Source: Cyprinodon diabolis (Eukaryota > Chordata > Actinopteri > Cyprinodontiformes > Cyprinodontidae). From it: a stretch of DNA of 64,000 nucleotides. The stretch spans positions 19,082,474-19,146,473 of the forward strand of contig CM060065.1 of the NCBI GenBank assembly GCA_030533445.1. Reading direction: 5' to 3'. A program made the translations under genes and the position numbers. The notes beneath the pieces were generated by a model, which worked only from the letters and a program-made list of their open reading frames with translations, did not search any database and was not told the DNA's origin. The number at the start of each line of letters is the position of its first letter. Within the stretch, counting starts at the first letter, position 1. This document shows, one piece after another, positions 43,835 through 56,554 of this stretch.

Positions 43835-43849
43835 AACACTGCCTGGGAA

Positions 43850-44812
43850 CCTGCTTCTGCATCATCAGTATACCTTTGATGTTATATCTGCCAAATTCTC
43901 CTGCTTCTTAGGGACAGGTTATTCAGTGGAATGACGTGTTCTCTTGCAGAACAGTTTCGTCCTCTACCGTCTTTCTTGGCTTTCCATCACCTCTGGCACT
44001 TCCCGAGCTGCAGCTTTTAACAAATTTTTTTATCTGTTTCAGTTAAACTAGCTCAGCCAGAAAAAGGGGACAAAACATCTGACCAATTTTTAGCCTTTTT
44101 TAAGAATGAAAAGATTCAATTTAAAAAAGTTACAATTAATCGTGATTAATTGATCAACTAATTTGAAGTACGTTGCTTACTGAGCAACCCACTTAGAACT
44201 GTAATTAAACCAAAATTGTAAAAATGCATAACAAAATCTTTGTGAATATGCTTTATCCAGAACTCCTCAAGTGGAAATGTTTTAGAGTTTTTATTTCATT
44301 ATCAAGCAATCAGTAGCTGAGTGTGGGATAATGATGTAGATAAATTATTTGAGCAAAACTTAAAGGTATAAAGGAAGATTTTCCCTCATTTTTGAAAAGA
44401 ATCGCCCTCTCCACTTAAAGAAAATGCACATGCACAACCCTGTACCTGCTCTAGAGAGGAAGCGTCTATTAAACGTGTGCAAGTTTGTTTACAAGTTGCT
44501 GTTTGCATCACTCATACAAGCTTAGTTTCCAAAAGAAGATTTGCAAATGTTCCACTATGTCAGACACACCACCAGTAGGTGAAAATGTATTCACAAGCAA
44601 ATGTGTTAAAAAAAAATATGTGGAAAGCCTATCATAATACAGATATTGTGAATGCAAATAAGTGTGTGTCTCTGTAGCTAAGAGCACCTTTATAGATAAC
44701 TTTCGCATGTTACAGCTTAGTAAACAAGCTATTGTCTATCAAGATTTTTTCTTTTGTTACCTGTGCATTTAGAGCTTTCAAGAGGAAAGTAGGATCTAAT
44801 ATGGACTACGAG
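43850..44812. other. No recognisable feature
   Basis: Unassigned DNA that continues the pre-insertion sequence interrupted at 38236. Confidence 0.6.
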
Positions 44813-45804
44813 TGTCATAAACGGGCAAGACGCAGTATTCAAGGCGAGTCAATGAATGGGAGGATTCAAAACGTTTAATGACAGAAAATAAAACATAACA
44901 GAAACGTGGGCTGCTGAGGATAATCAGGCCGCAGGAGCTGCAGGGGGGCGGGACACAACCCATCACTGCCATTTTGGATGTGAGAGAAACAGGTAAGTGA
45001 CCACGATCATCTGACAGGAGATGATTATCAGAGTGAGTCACTTATCTGGTTTAACAGTTCCATCCATCTTCCTTTAAAGAAGATGGATGGAAGCCGATGG
45101 GCTGCCAATGAGATGCGACGTGGACCGCCTAGAGTGTCCCAGATGCTGCAGCCCTGGAGAACATCCAGGAAGCCGATACAAGTCAGGGGAAAACAGATTG
45201 GGCAGGAACAGTACAGGAATCCAGGAGTTCTCAGTTTTATCAGAGGTTTCGATCCAATCAGGAACAGAGGCTTTCAGGAATCCTCAGAGTGTGAAGGCAG
45301 GTTCAGATGCAGACGGGTCCAAAAGCATGCCCAGACACACACAGATGAAGTCAGGCAGGCTCAGTGGTAGAAAGGAATATAGACAAGACATGGTCCCAGT
45401 ATAAATGGCAAATTTTAAATGAGTCTCCTCATAGGAGCCAGGCTTATGGGAACTAAATCTGGCCTTCCCCTACGTTCCGAGCCAAAACCCTGAGGGCTCA
45501 GTTGAGAAGAGCTGGGACATGACCAGGAGACAGGAGAAAAGTATTAAACCCTTTCAATCCACGGGCCTTTCAGAGTCAGGATATGAACCAGAAACTTAAC
45601 TAAAACTCATGAAACAAACACGAACAACTGACGCGAATAAACTAAGAACACACAAATAATAATATGGCCCAGAGAGCTGGGCTCAACTGTATATATAGCA
45701 GAGGAAGCAGGTGAACAAGATAAATGATAATAAGAGAGTGGGGAGGGTACAGCAGGTGAATAAAGTGGGTAATCAGAGAAGCTACCGGCACTGAGATCAT
45801 GACA
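44813..45804 (-). mobile_element. Solo LTR, antisense, with near-perfect target duplication
   Basis: 992 bp beginning TGTCATAAACGGGCAAGACG and ending CTGAGATCATGACA. Flanks are ACGAG (44808-44812) and ATGAG (45805-45809), a 5-bp duplication that differs only by a C-to-T change within a CpG. The left end shares AGTATTCAAGGCG with the LTR at 17139. An ATTAAA variant signal reads on the minus strand near 44875. No gag or pol is attached. The 95-108 codon frames inside (45083-45933) are incidental to the LTR. Confidence 0.85.
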
Positions 45805-46080
45805 ATGAGCCCATGTGCTGTTCATCCCAACGTAGGGATGAGCACGTAGGACTGCCTTATGTAAACATATCACCAGAATGATTGACATGTAGGAGGACCA
45901 CTTATTTTGATGATCCACCTGGAAAAAGAACATCCTCCCCTACAGTATATCTTCAAGGCGGAAAGTTAATAAATGACATTGTGAATGCTTCATCATTATC
46001 GTAACTAGGATTTTGTGAAGATGCCTATTTGTTGAACAGATTCTTAAGATGGGTAACAAAACAAGTGGATAAGGTTTTTC

Positions 46081-46121
46081 TGTGTGTGTGTGTGTGTGTG
46101 TGTAGGTGTGTGTGTGTGTGT
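46081..46121. repeat. (TG)n microsatellite
   Basis: About 20 TG units with one AGG interruption; the THTHTHT peptide on the minus strand is an artefact. Confidence 0.95.
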
Positions 46122-47267
46122 CTTCATCCAGAACACAGGCAGTCATTAATTAATAATAATGTGTCTGACTTTGTTTAAATCAGATATGGAAAGCTATTTT
46201 GTCCTTTGTGACATTTTGATCTCTGCTTTGTCATTAGGTGAGGGGATGTGATGAAATTTACATAGCCCTAATTCTTCAGCCTGCTGACAACATATTTTTC
46301 CTATGACAGCCATCTTTAATATTTAGAAGAGTATTTTCCTATGCCCTTCAACAGTGCCTGCAGTATTAATGTAGCCTTAATGGGAGAGGTTCCATAAATG
46401 AGCCTCAAATGGAGCTAGACACTTTAATGCTTGCAAGAATGGCTGTTATTTCCACACTCACCCATAATAGTCTTTATTGCATATTTAATAAAATGTGAGT
46501 TTGTATTAATTGTTTAGCGGCCAAGGACTTGAGTAAGTGGTTGTGATGTCCTATATGGTCTTTCCCAATCTGTATTGCACTCTTTTGCCCCCAATCATTT
46601 TTTTAAATCAATTCAGTCATAAGTTTAATGCCTGTATATGACCTCTGTCCATGTAGTAATTGGAGGCAAAGTACATTTCAGTGTGAAGAAAATATGTATA
46701 GAAATATACATAAATATGTATCTTTATAATATGTAATAAATATGTAGCTTTACAAATGAAAAGTTTTCTGTCAACTAATAAAATACTTCTTAACTTTTAG
46801 GTCAAAATGTTCTGAGATTTATTAGTATTATTGTATTTGTAAAAATTTAAAAAGTAATTACTGCCCTGCAATTGAATATAACAGTGGTGGCCATGTTTAC
46901 CTTATTTAGTGAGTGGAATGACTGTTTCTTATTTAGTAAATCACCAGCCACCCAAATCCTTCACTGTGGACCTGCCATTACCCATGACAACCCCAAAGCA
47001 GTTCCTGTCAAGGTCTAGCACAGGTGAAATTTAACATCACAGATTGTTGCTAAATTGTTCCCTATGAAGAATTTTGAATCGGCTTGGGAGTATCATCAAT
47101 TTCTGGCAAAGCTCCAGAGGCACTAAAAAAAAAAGTCTTAACTGTGGGTCATCCGACCTGCATCTGGATGACAGTCAGATTCGGCAGTACTTCCTTTTAA
47201 ATCTACCCACACATAATGCCCCAATGCTTAGGAGTGGGCAGTGACAGACCGGGGTCTGTGCTGGAGT
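46122..47267. other. No recognisable feature
   Basis: Unassigned AT-rich DNA; no gene or mobile element recognised. Confidence 0.6.
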
Positions 47268-47680
47268 TAGGGGTGGGCAATATATCGTGTATACTCAATG
47301 TCTCTTAAGTTTTCCCACGTACGATAGTTAAAATGACACTATCGTAACCATCTAGTACAAATTGGCATCATGACATTAAGCTGTTTGCATCTATTTCACT
47401 GAGACTTTTATTATTCAAACACACTTTGAAAGCATTGTAAACCCCTCCGCCAAACTGGAGCATTTTCTGCATGGCATGCATACTACAATGAACAGCAAAC
47501 GGAATACCACAACAGCAGGTGTTTCAGCTAAGCAACGTCAAACAAAAGGCGCTAATTTGAAAGACGTTCCGAAAAAACCATTGCCGCAAAAGGTAGCAGT
47601 ACAAATTTATTACATCACCTAAAAATTCAGCCACTGCAATATGAAGATTGTTGTAAACTCCAGATGTCAGAGTTACTCTC
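47268..47680 (+). pseudogene. hAT 5' fragment with BED zinc-finger remnant
   Basis: Starts with a hAT-type terminus TAGGGGTGGGCAATATATCG and reaches a short coding remnant at about 47565-47670. That remnant reads KTIAAKGSSTNLLHHLK, then QPLQYEDC, which is the second half of a BED zinc finger (the Ser/Thr-Asn-Leu plus paired His helix). The first half with the cysteines is not intact, and no transposase follows; at about 47685 other repeat sequence begins (CACCAGCCACTTTATTAGGT). Confidence 0.65.
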
Positions 47681-47684
47681 ACCA

Positions 47685-47730
47685 GCCACTTTATTAGGTA
47701 CACCTTGCTAGTAGCAGGTTGGACCCCCTC
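47685..47730. repeat. Transposon-end-like motif
   Basis: CACCAGCCACTTTATTAGGT followed by ACACCTTGCTAG is a sequence I recognise as recurring at ends of DNA elements in fish and amphibians. Only the end is present here. Confidence 0.4.
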
Positions 47731-47819
47731 TTGCCTACACTGAGGAAGGTGGAATTGTTAAAATATCCTGCAGCTACCGTACCCTGCTTCTTTTAAATGA
47801 AAAATTAGATGATTGAGAG

Positions 47820-48115
47820 GACTGGAGGAACTGACTGCATACTGAGAAGATCCCGCAAGATGAAAGTATTGAAGCTATGGATTGGCCTGCCCATTCCCCC
47901 AACCTGAATCCGATTGAGCATATCTAAGGCATCATGTCTCAGTCCATCCAATCAATGTCACATTGCACCACAGATGCTTGGATGCTTTAGTCAAGGTCTA
48001 GGAGGAGATCCCTCAGGAGACCATCTGCCACTTCATCAGGATCATGCCCAGGCATTGTTAGAGGTCATACAGGCATGCAGAGGCCACGCACAATACAGAG
48101 TCTCACTTTGACCTG
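47820..48115 (+). pseudogene. Tc1-like transposase C-terminal fragment
   Basis: The plus strand reads IEAMDWPAHSPNLNPIEHI (third catalytic region; Glu present), a stop, GIMSQSIQS, and then, after another stop, EEIPQETICHFIRIMP and a degraded C-terminus. It resembles the family of the element at 54410-55599, which reads on the other strand. At least three in-frame stops; no terminal repeats seen nearby. The frame at 47914-48111 is a shadow. Confidence 0.8.
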
Positions 48116-48520
48116 TTTTAAGGATATCATAGTATATACTTGTTGGATCAGACTGTGGTGTGTTTTTCCACTTTAATTTTGTGTGTGACTCGAAATCCAG
48201 GCTTCCATTGGTTAATACATTTGATTTCCATTAATCCAGTTCTGTGTGATTTATTTTGTCAGTGACATCAACTTTGTACAGCAAAAAGTATTAAATGACA
48301 ATATTTCATTGATTTATCTTACTTTGACCAATATATAAATAAACTGAATTGAATTGCAGTCAAGCAAAAGCACATGAAACTAGAACATTTTCAGCAGGTC
48401 TCGCATTTGGTCAGAATGGACTGTAACACATCTCAACTTTGGTTTTTAATGACATCATAGAAACAGTGTACACATCCAATTCTCCCAACCTGACTTTCCC
48501 TGTTTGTCTTTCATCAAGAT

Positions 48521-49880
48521 ATGTCTCTCACCAGGCCTGTTTTTATTGATTCCAGAGTGGACCCAGAGTACTTCTCTGGATCCTCTTCCCACAACGTTCT
48601 GGCTTTGGATAGATACCCACTGACGGGAAACAGCTACAAAGGTTTCTTACACTTGCCAAATTCTACAGATGTTTCATTCAGAGCTACAGTCAGGTTGCGA
48701 CTCCTATTCCCACACGTTCTCACATCTTCAAAGACTACGTTTTTCTTGAATGACCAACTCGAGAAGGCATTCTGCAACCTGAAACTGATGTGTACCTCAG
48801 TCCCTGTTCTCTGGTCAACGGATCCAGAGACACAATTCATTTAGAAAGTCGATTCCTCCAGTACCAGTGTAGGAGCAATTCTGAGTCAAAAGCCTGAAGA
48901 TGATTGTTTCCACCCCTGTGCTTTCTTTTCCAGAAACCTATCACCAGCAGAGCATAATTATGATGTCAGAGACCGCGAACCTTTGGCTGTTATATTAGGT
49001 CTGAAGGAATGGAGACACTGGCTAAAAAAACATTTATTGTCTGGACCAATCACAAGAACCTTGAGTACCTCCGATCTGCCAAGCACCTCAATCGACGTCA
49101 AGCTAGAGATGGGCCCTGTTCTTTGGCAGGTTTCACTTCTCTCTATCTTACTGAACCGGAACTTAAAACACGAAACCCAATGCTCTATCCCAGATGTTCG
49201 AGACCTCAGAGGAGGAGACAGGTGGTGGCAGAGAATCAGGAATCCTTCCTGATTGAGTTTGTTTGGCTGTGACCATGGTTGATCTGGAGACAGAGGTCTG
49301 AAAGGCCACTCACAATCAAGATCCTCTTGAGGCTTCCACAAAGGATCGTCTGTTTGTTCCTGACCACCTGATTAGAAAGATTCTGGAATTCTATCATAGC
49401 TCTCGTCTGTTCTTTCATCGTGGGCTCACAAAAACAATCCAAGTCATTCAGTCTCACTTGTGGTGCCCCATCCTGATCCCTGATGTCAAGGACTATGTAC
49501 TCAATTGAACCAAGCTAAACCTTCTCGGAGTCCTACCTCTGGACATTTACTGCCTGCCAAGTTCTGTTAGCCCATATGACTGCAATGAGGTGCCAGCAAG
49601 TATGGAGGAGAGGCTGAAAGACCATGATTAAAAGAGTTGCAGCCAAGTTAAAAGATGTCAATTAAGTGAGTTAGAAGGTCTGGTTCTGTACTCAGGACTT
49701 GCCCCTTCCTGTGGACAGCAGAAATCTGACACCTCGCTGCATCGGCTCCTTCTCAATCCCTAAGGTGTTGAATACTGTGGCCCCCTTCTTCATCTCTTTT
49801 AAGAGCCATAGGAATCCACCCAATGTTTGATGTGTCCTGGGTCAAACCTGTAAAGATCTTGAGGTCTAGCACTCCTCTTA
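48521..49880 (+). pseudogene. pol: Highly degraded Gypsy chromovirus pol
   Basis: Pieces in several frames follow pol order. RT connection (NDQLEKAFCNLKLMCTSVPV); RNase H ([42 protein letters not shown]); a [15 protein letters not shown] piece; the integrase zinc region (RLFFHRGLTKTIQVIQSHLW, then DVKDYV, lacking a proper Cys pair); and finally an integrase C-terminal stretch (LPVDSRNLTPRCIGSFSIP, about 49710-49860). The DDE integrase core is deleted, and there are at least six stops or frame changes. It is related to, but much older than, the element at 4170-9965. No RT active site remains. Confidence 0.85.
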
Positions 49881-49950
49881 CCTGTCTGCCTGCCTTATTC
49901 TGACCTATTCTGTCTCCCGATTCTGTGAGCCTGCCTGAACCCTATGGAGC

Positions 49951-50500
49951 TGTCATAGTGTGTTTTTGGATCTCTGACCTGTTTTCTTTTCCCTGACCTA
50001 CCTACTGGAAAGCTCATATGAAAGTTTCCTTGATTTTCTTTGTTTCTTGGATCATCTGGCTCTGTCTCTGAACCTGCTCTTGGATTCCCCTTTGGATTTT
50101 CTCTGGATCTTGGATCACCTGGCTCTGACTCTGGACAGGCTCTAGGATTCCGTAGTCTGGTTTTTCCCCTTGATCATTCTACCTGTCTCTGCTCTCTCAG
50201 ATCTGACCAACAAGTCACTGTCAAAGAAGGATTCCTTTCAAACCTACCTAGACAGACTGAGAATTTCTTTGAGGTTCACCACTGACGTCACATGCCAACC
50301 GGCTTCTTCAGAAAATCTCAAAGTTTGTCCCCAAACTCTTAGAAGGTTAGTGAACCAGATTTCAACATTGAAAACATTGCCTTGGTTTCTGCCTGCCCAG
50401 TCAACTGTTGTCTACTTCATGATGTTCCGGTTGTTGACTCTGGTGAATCCCTCCTGACCTACATTTTACATTTTAAAAAACTGTTTAAACATCAACTGTT
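49951..50500 (+). mobile_element. Possible 3' LTR remnant of the degraded Gypsy
   Basis: TGTCATAGTGTGTTTTTGGA at 49951 follows the pol remnant at the expected distance and has a TG start like the other LTRs. A diverged internal duplication (TTGGATCATCTGGCTCTGTC and TTGGATCACCTGGCTCTGAC) lies at about 50045-50130. No clear right end, signal or target duplication can be assigned. Confidence 0.4.
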
Positions 50501-53500
50501 GCCTCTGGTTGAATTCTGGGTCTTATGCTTCTGGTCATTACAAAATGTTTTATTCACCTCTTGTATTTGCATTAAGAATTGGTATGAAAGCATTCCAATT
50601 GCTCTAAATTAGAAGAATTTATTCTATGTATGTGCGGAGATATCTCTTTTACCATGATTTGAGCTTGATTCACACTTGATTTTGTTGTTCTAACACACAG
50701 CTAGTAGGTCGAGTTCACAAACAATATATGACAGTCCGAATATTATCTGATTTAATAACATATTTATCACTCCTACTTGGGTGGGCAATAAATATATTAA
50801 AGTTGCACAACACTGCTTTGTACCATTTGTTGGTTTGGAATTGATGCTCCTGCCTTGCCAAAAAATATCATAATTTGTTGAGACTTCCTGATAAGCCAGT
50901 GGAAAATTTTTTTTTCGACTTATTGACACTTTTAATCTTATCCTGTTTGGGTCAGTGTCTACACAAAGGTGTGTGCACACACTGCATCTGGTTTTAAGAC
51001 ACAGTTTACATATTTTTAAATTAGAGCTGTTCGATATAGTTAAGTTGGATCATAAGCCTATTTGAAGGTTATTGAGTATAACCTTCCACTGCTGGTCATT
51101 TCTCTATTGTATTTAATCAGAACAGCAGCCTTACTGAATCCATATGACTGTGAGGAACTCAGCTTGTGACTTAACTCAACATGCCAAAGTGTTTTAGAAT
51201 CTGTAGCACAATATAAGGTCAGGCAAGTAAAAGCCAAACCTGATCCCTTGCTAAATAAAGAATGTATCCAGGTGGAAGTGGGCATATAACAATCAAATGT
51301 CATCTAAAATATTAATATACTTGTGTCTGTATAAGAAACCTATAGGGGATGTTGGAATACAAAAATGTACATCTGGTATCATTCTGGCAAATCATCATAG
51401 GCTTGTTTTATACTTTTTAATTGATGGTAACATCTCTGAAAACTCAGATCTCCATTTCATGTACCTTGTATATATCTTTGCGATCACTAAGGGCCATTCG
51501 TTAAAGAAACTTCCAGTAGATGTTTTAAAACAGTCTAATATCAGATAAATTGCTGAAACATGTTCTAAATAGAAAGAAGATTTAGTCACTAACATTTCTT
51601 CACCGCAAAAGAAGTTAGATTTTGGCAAACTTTTTAATAGCAAGCAGACTTTTGAATAGGCAGATTTTGAAATGATTTAAAATCTTTTTCCTTTAATTAT
51701 AAATTCTGCTTTCAGACCAAACACATTTTTAACATCAGGCACATTCATTTTACATGTAAAGTCTATGGTGGATGCACACCAAAAAGTTCTTCTATGCGTT
51801 TTGACCATCTGACGTGGTGTATCTTGAAGTGTTTCGAGAAACGGCCACACTCTGTGTGGTTTTAGTTGTTTACCTGCTCCTAGCACTCCCAAAGTGTTGG
51901 AGTTGGAAAATCTGAACGTTTGCACCTTAAAGCTACATATCAACCTATCAGCAAAGCTGAGAGGGTTAAAGGAAAACAGACACTACATCCAAGTTATGAT
52001 ATATACTCCTGCAGAAATGTCAGCATAAAACCATAGAAATAAAACAAGAATATGTATACAAAGGGAATGCACTCCACAATGCTTAAATAAAATCCCAGAA
52101 GAATGTATTGCTTCATCTACAAAGAAGTGTGATAGTGCTGTGATTGCTCCACAAAATCTTTTTCTTTGTGGGCTGTGGCAAAATAATATTTCAATGGATT
52201 GAAAATCTTAAACCCTGCCTACTGAAAATTTTTGATTTTATATTCCAGTATTCGCAGGTAGTGTCACATAGCTAATAAGTCTTATAATCACTTCTAGCCA
52301 CCACAAATTTGAAAACCCACAATGATAGCCAGATTGAGTGAGCTGTAAATGGGCATTCCCAGTACTGCTCCGAACCTATGAAGGACATTTCTGCTTGAAA
52401 CAACTATTGAACTTTTAAAAGTCAGATCCTAATCCAATAAACAAAGCTGCTCTCTCCATTTCATCTGCCATTGTACACAAACCGGCAACACGTCAGATGT
52501 ATCTCCACACACTTTTTGCACGTCACTTGTCTAGTGTGTCTAAAACATGCATCGAAGACTAGGCGTTGGATGCCTTGTTTGGCATTAGGGCAGTATAAGT
52601 TATTTGCATATGTAGAGCCCTTTGTGGATGGTAGGGTTAGTAGTTGAAATATTAATATATAATTGAAATAACATTTCTTTCTACTTTTAATGAACTTTTT
52701 ACCACATTTAAGGTTTCAAATACATATCCTTACAATATCCAAACATCTGTGAGACACATTATCGTGGAAAATCAACACAAAGGCTCCCATTGCAAACTTG
52801 AAAATGTGAAAGAACCACTTGATTGCATGATTAGAACAAATTGTCCTGAATAGAACCATTAGTGGACCTTAAAAATGAAAGACATTTTACTTTCAAAGGT
52901 CACGCTCAAATGAGTGGAGGTTCCATGATTTTAGGACGCATTAACAGTTGACTGAAAAGAGTTTAGAATCACAGCCCTTGCCTTTTCAGCTCACTTCAAA
53001 GACATAAGAGTGCTTAGCACTGTGGTTTGACAGCTTTGCACTCATAAGGACAGTCTGATCTTTGTCCCTTTTCCCCATTTAATTCCCTGAATGGACTCAA
53101 GATAATTGCAGAGCATTATCATGATGTATGATGTATTAGTGCTACGTTGTTCTAAAAGACCTACCAAGGTACAAGGAGAAAGGATGTTTCAACAGCTGCA
53201 GTTATACAATTTAAATGTAAATTATGCCTCTTTATATTTGTTTTGAATGTTATTTTTAAAAAAATGAAGTATTTAGTCACGTATTTTATCAAATTTAATA
53301 ACTTTAAGACAGCATATGCAGTAAAAAGAATGTTGTTAACCACAATAATCCTTGCCTATTTTGTAAATTAAACAAAGCAAGACCCTTTTTTCCTCTTGCC
53401 TGATTCAATTCTAAACTGATAAACATTTAAGGTCTGACCCTTGTGATTCAGCACAGATTGCAATGTACTAAGTTTGGTAAGTGAAGAGTAAAACCTCTCC

Positions 53501-54407
53501 TATCCTTTTTCATCAACAGCCTCGCACAAGGCCCAGTCACATATTTCAATACCTCAGAGAGTCGTTACAAAATAGATAGGCAGGTTGTAGCAGTAATGTA
53601 GCTCCCACAACAGCCATTATTGGAAAGAGGTTGTGAGGACACTGTATTGAGAAGACAGTTAAAATGGTTTAATGAGAACTTGGATTCTTGTTTAGAAAAT
53701 TTATGAGAAAGGATAAACTGTTTGCCCATCAATAGACAAACCTCAGCAAAGACCTAATAGAACACCTAAATTTGGATTAAGGGTCAGATATATTACATGC
53801 CTTAGGTGTGTGGCTGTTGTGTTCATCTATATTGCACATGCACAGGACACTGCTTTGTTGGGGCTTTTAGTTATAAATGTCTAGCCTGTCTTGTTTGTAA
53901 GTTCTGTGCAAACTCTCCTAACCACTGTCTGTCTCAGCAACCTCCACCTGCCACAAGAGAATGCCAGCTATAAATTTTGTTGCTAGAGCATGACACTATA
54001 TCCTAGAATATACAAATATACAAATATGCCATATAGGTATCAGCAACCTGCCATCCATAAATGAAGCTGAGTGGAGATAAGTTAGTGTGAAGGTCATTTT
54101 AAGATAGTTTAAAGGGAAAATAAATATTAAACAATAGCTTTACTGGCTTTTTTCCCTGTGTTCCTTTTTACAGAATGACTCAACATGGTTTTCGTATCTT
54201 TCTCTCAAGATGTTTACCTCTGCAATGTTTCTTTAACCCTATCTTTTGAAGGATAAAAGAATATAGAAAAAAAGTCTGTGAGTAACTGCTAAGAACACAG
54301 CTAGTTGACCAAGACTAATGAGTATGTGATGTGTTTGTAAACAGAGGGTGGTTAGTAAAGCCATTAGCTGGACTTAGAACCTACCTGAAAGCTGCATCAC
54401 GTCTTCA
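50501..54407. other. No recognisable feature
   Basis: About 3.9 kb of AT-rich DNA with no recognisable coding region, RNA gene or mobile element. Frames of 60-96 codons lack domain signatures. Confidence 0.6.
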
Positions 54408-54409
54408 TA

Positions 54410-55599
54410 CACTGCTCAAAAAAATCAAAGGAACACTTTTAAAACATGTCTGATCTCAATGGGGGAAAAAAATCAATCAATCAAAATTCTTTATGCTGAT
54501 ATGGACTGGGTGATGTGTTAGGAACAAAAGGATGCCACATCATTTGATGGAAATGAAAATTATCAACTTACAGAGGGCCGAATTCAAAGACACCCCAAAA
54601 AATTACAGTGAAAAATGATGCGGCAGGCTAGTCCATTTTGCTGAAACTTCATTGCAGCAACTCAGGGCATCACTGAGCTCCTGGACAGTCTAAGGTGCAA
54701 CCTGGTGGTGTTGGATGAATCGAAACATAATGTCCCAGAGGTGTTGTATTGGATTTAGGTGAGGTGAGCGTGGGGGCCAATCAATGGTATCAATTCCTTC
54801 ATCCTCCAGGCACAGCCTGCATACTCTCGCCACATGAGGCCGGGCATTGTCGTGCACCAGGAGGAACCCAGGACCCACTGCACCAGCATAGGGTCTGACA
54901 ATGGGTGCAAGGATTTCATCCAGATGACTAATGGCATTCAGGGTGCCGTTGTCTAGCCTGTATAGGTGTGTGCGTCCCTCCATGGATATGTTTTCCCATA
55001 CCATCACTGACCCACCATCAAACCAGTCATGCTGAACGATGTTACAGGCAGAATAACGTTGGAGGTCATTTTATAGGGCTCTGGCAGTGCTACTCCCACT
55101 TCTCCTTGCACAAAGGAGCAGATACCAGTCCTGCTGATGGTTTTTAGACCTTCTACAACCCTGTCCAGCTCTCCTGGAGTAACTGCCTGTCTCCTGGAAT
55201 CTCCTCCATGTTCTTGAGATTGTGCTGGGAGACACAGCAAACCTTATTGATGTGCCATTCAGGAGGAGTTGGACTGCCTGTGAAACCTCGGTAGGGTCCA
55301 GGTAGCGCCTCATGCTAACAGTAGTTACAGTGACCCTAGCCAAATGCAAAACTAGTGCAAAAGAGTCAGAAAAGATGAGGAGGGGAAAAAATGTCATTGT
55401 CAACATGTAAAACCATTCCTGTTTTGATGGTTGTCTCGTTGTTGTCCCTCTAGTACACCTGATAATTTCATTAAAAGCAGCTGAAACTGATTAACAACCC
55501 CATCTGCTACTTACCTGGCCAAATCAATATCCCAGATGTTTAATAAACTTGATACTATACTCTGATTACAAAGTGTTCCTTTAATTTTTTTGAGTAGTG
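54410..55599 (-). mobile_element. Internally deleted Tc1-like transposon
   Basis: Inverted ends CACTGCTCAAAAAAATCAAA (left) and CACTACTCAAAAAAATTAAA (right, reverse-complemented), extending through GGAACACTTT, are flanked by TA at 54408-54409 and 55600-55601. The 1190-bp length is short for Tc1 because part of the transposase is missing. The gene reads on the minus strand. Confidence 0.93.
54690..55313 (-). pseudogene. Tc1-like transposase, deleted and Glu-substituted
   Basis: The N-terminal helix-turn-helix part (from the ATG at 55313: MRRYLDPTEVSQAVQLLLNG, then SPSTISRTWRRFQETGSYSR) is open to a stop near 55071. The C-terminal part (54690-55007) has GGSVMVWENISMEGRTHLY, VHDNARPHVARVC with the second catalytic Asp, and SPHLNPIQHLWD. 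Between them roughly 80 residues, including the first catalytic Asp region, are missing. The catalytic Glu of NPIE is Gln here. The longer reading back to 55406 only adds non-family residues. The protein cannot transpose; the element could move only with help from an intact relative. Confidence 0.9.
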
Positions 55600-55601
55600 T
55601 A

Positions 55602-56350
55602 ATATTGATATAATTTATATGCAGCTAAAGTTTCACTGCAACTTAGTTGGTACTTGCTTTATGTCTGAATTTATCTCAACGCAGTAATAAATAAAACAGA
55701 GATTACCAGCATTCCATTAGAAAATAGACAATGCAGGCTTGTTCAACTTACCCCAAGTTTTTGAGCCTGAAATGCCAATTACCGCTCCCTCTTTATTATT
55801 TTTTCTTTATTATTAATTATAAACTCCTGGTTAACCAGTTTAAACTAAAACTAGCATAACTAACTTAAACATCCTCTTCCTGTGCTCCTCTTTTGCTTTT
55901 TTTTTAGCAGCACATGGCTTGTTCTCTGTTTTTGGTAAATAGCTGTACTATAAACTTAGATTTTACTTATGTATGAATCTGAAAGGAAAAAAAAAATTAA
56001 GATCACTCAAAAATAACTGACAGTTAAAGCTGCAGTATGTGTTTCCGCATCAGTGTTTATAAACGTATGGAGTCTCAGTTTTATCGCAGTATGATGAAAG
56101 GTCAATTGTCCTAAATTTGGATTTATTTGATTTAATGTAGCAAAAACATTACGAGCAAAAGTCTTAATTATCACAATGAACGTTTTTTTTTAATGTTTTG
56201 TTTGATTTCATTTTGTTTTATTTCTTCGCCCATTTTTTTAAGCTTCTAACCACTCAAATACCACAATTAAAGGGAATAACCACTATTGTCTCCACAAAGA
56301 ATAGAAAAGTTTAATACAAACTTTACTTTTTACAAACATACTTTTTACAG
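55602..56350. other. No recognisable feature
   Basis: AT-rich spacer between two Tc1-like elements. Confidence 0.6.
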
Positions 56351-56352
56351 TA

Positions 56353-56554
56353 CAGGTGCTGGTCATAAAATTAGAATATCATGAAAAAGTAGATTGATTT
56401 CCGTAATTCCATTTAAAAAGTGAAACTTGTATATTATATTCATACATTACATACAAACTCATATATTTCAGATGTTTATTTTGTTTAATTTTGATGATTA
56501 CAAATGACAACAAATGAAAATCTCAAATTCATCATATCAGAAAATTAGAATATT
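56353..56554. repeat. Left terminal inverted repeat (IR/DR type)
   Basis: Contains AAAATTAGAATAT at 56367-56379 and 56541-56553, candidate outer and inner transposase-binding sites. The counterpart is 57763-57964, with the motif at about 57764-57776 and 57938-57950 in inverse orientation. Confidence 0.9.

Larger units (their letters stand above)
38222..43849 (+). mobile_element. Full-length L1-type LINE with 15-bp target duplication
   Basis: A direct repeat AACACTGCCTGGGAA (38222-38236 and 43835-43849) brackets a complete insertion of about 5.6 kb. Its order is a short 5' UTR, intact ORF1, spacer, ORF2 with one frameshift, a short 3' UTR with AATAAA, and an A-rich tail (TAATTATTAAAAAA). The element runs 5'-3' on the plus strand. 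ORF1 coiled-coil/RRM architecture and an APE-type endonuclease plus RT in ORF2 identify L1. The exact duplication and full length argue for recent insertion. Confidence 0.95.

Noticed and set aside
45083..45933. Frames of 81-108 residues around 45 kb
   Set aside because: Contained in or at the edge of the LTR at 44813-45804; composition follows the repeated CAGG motifs.
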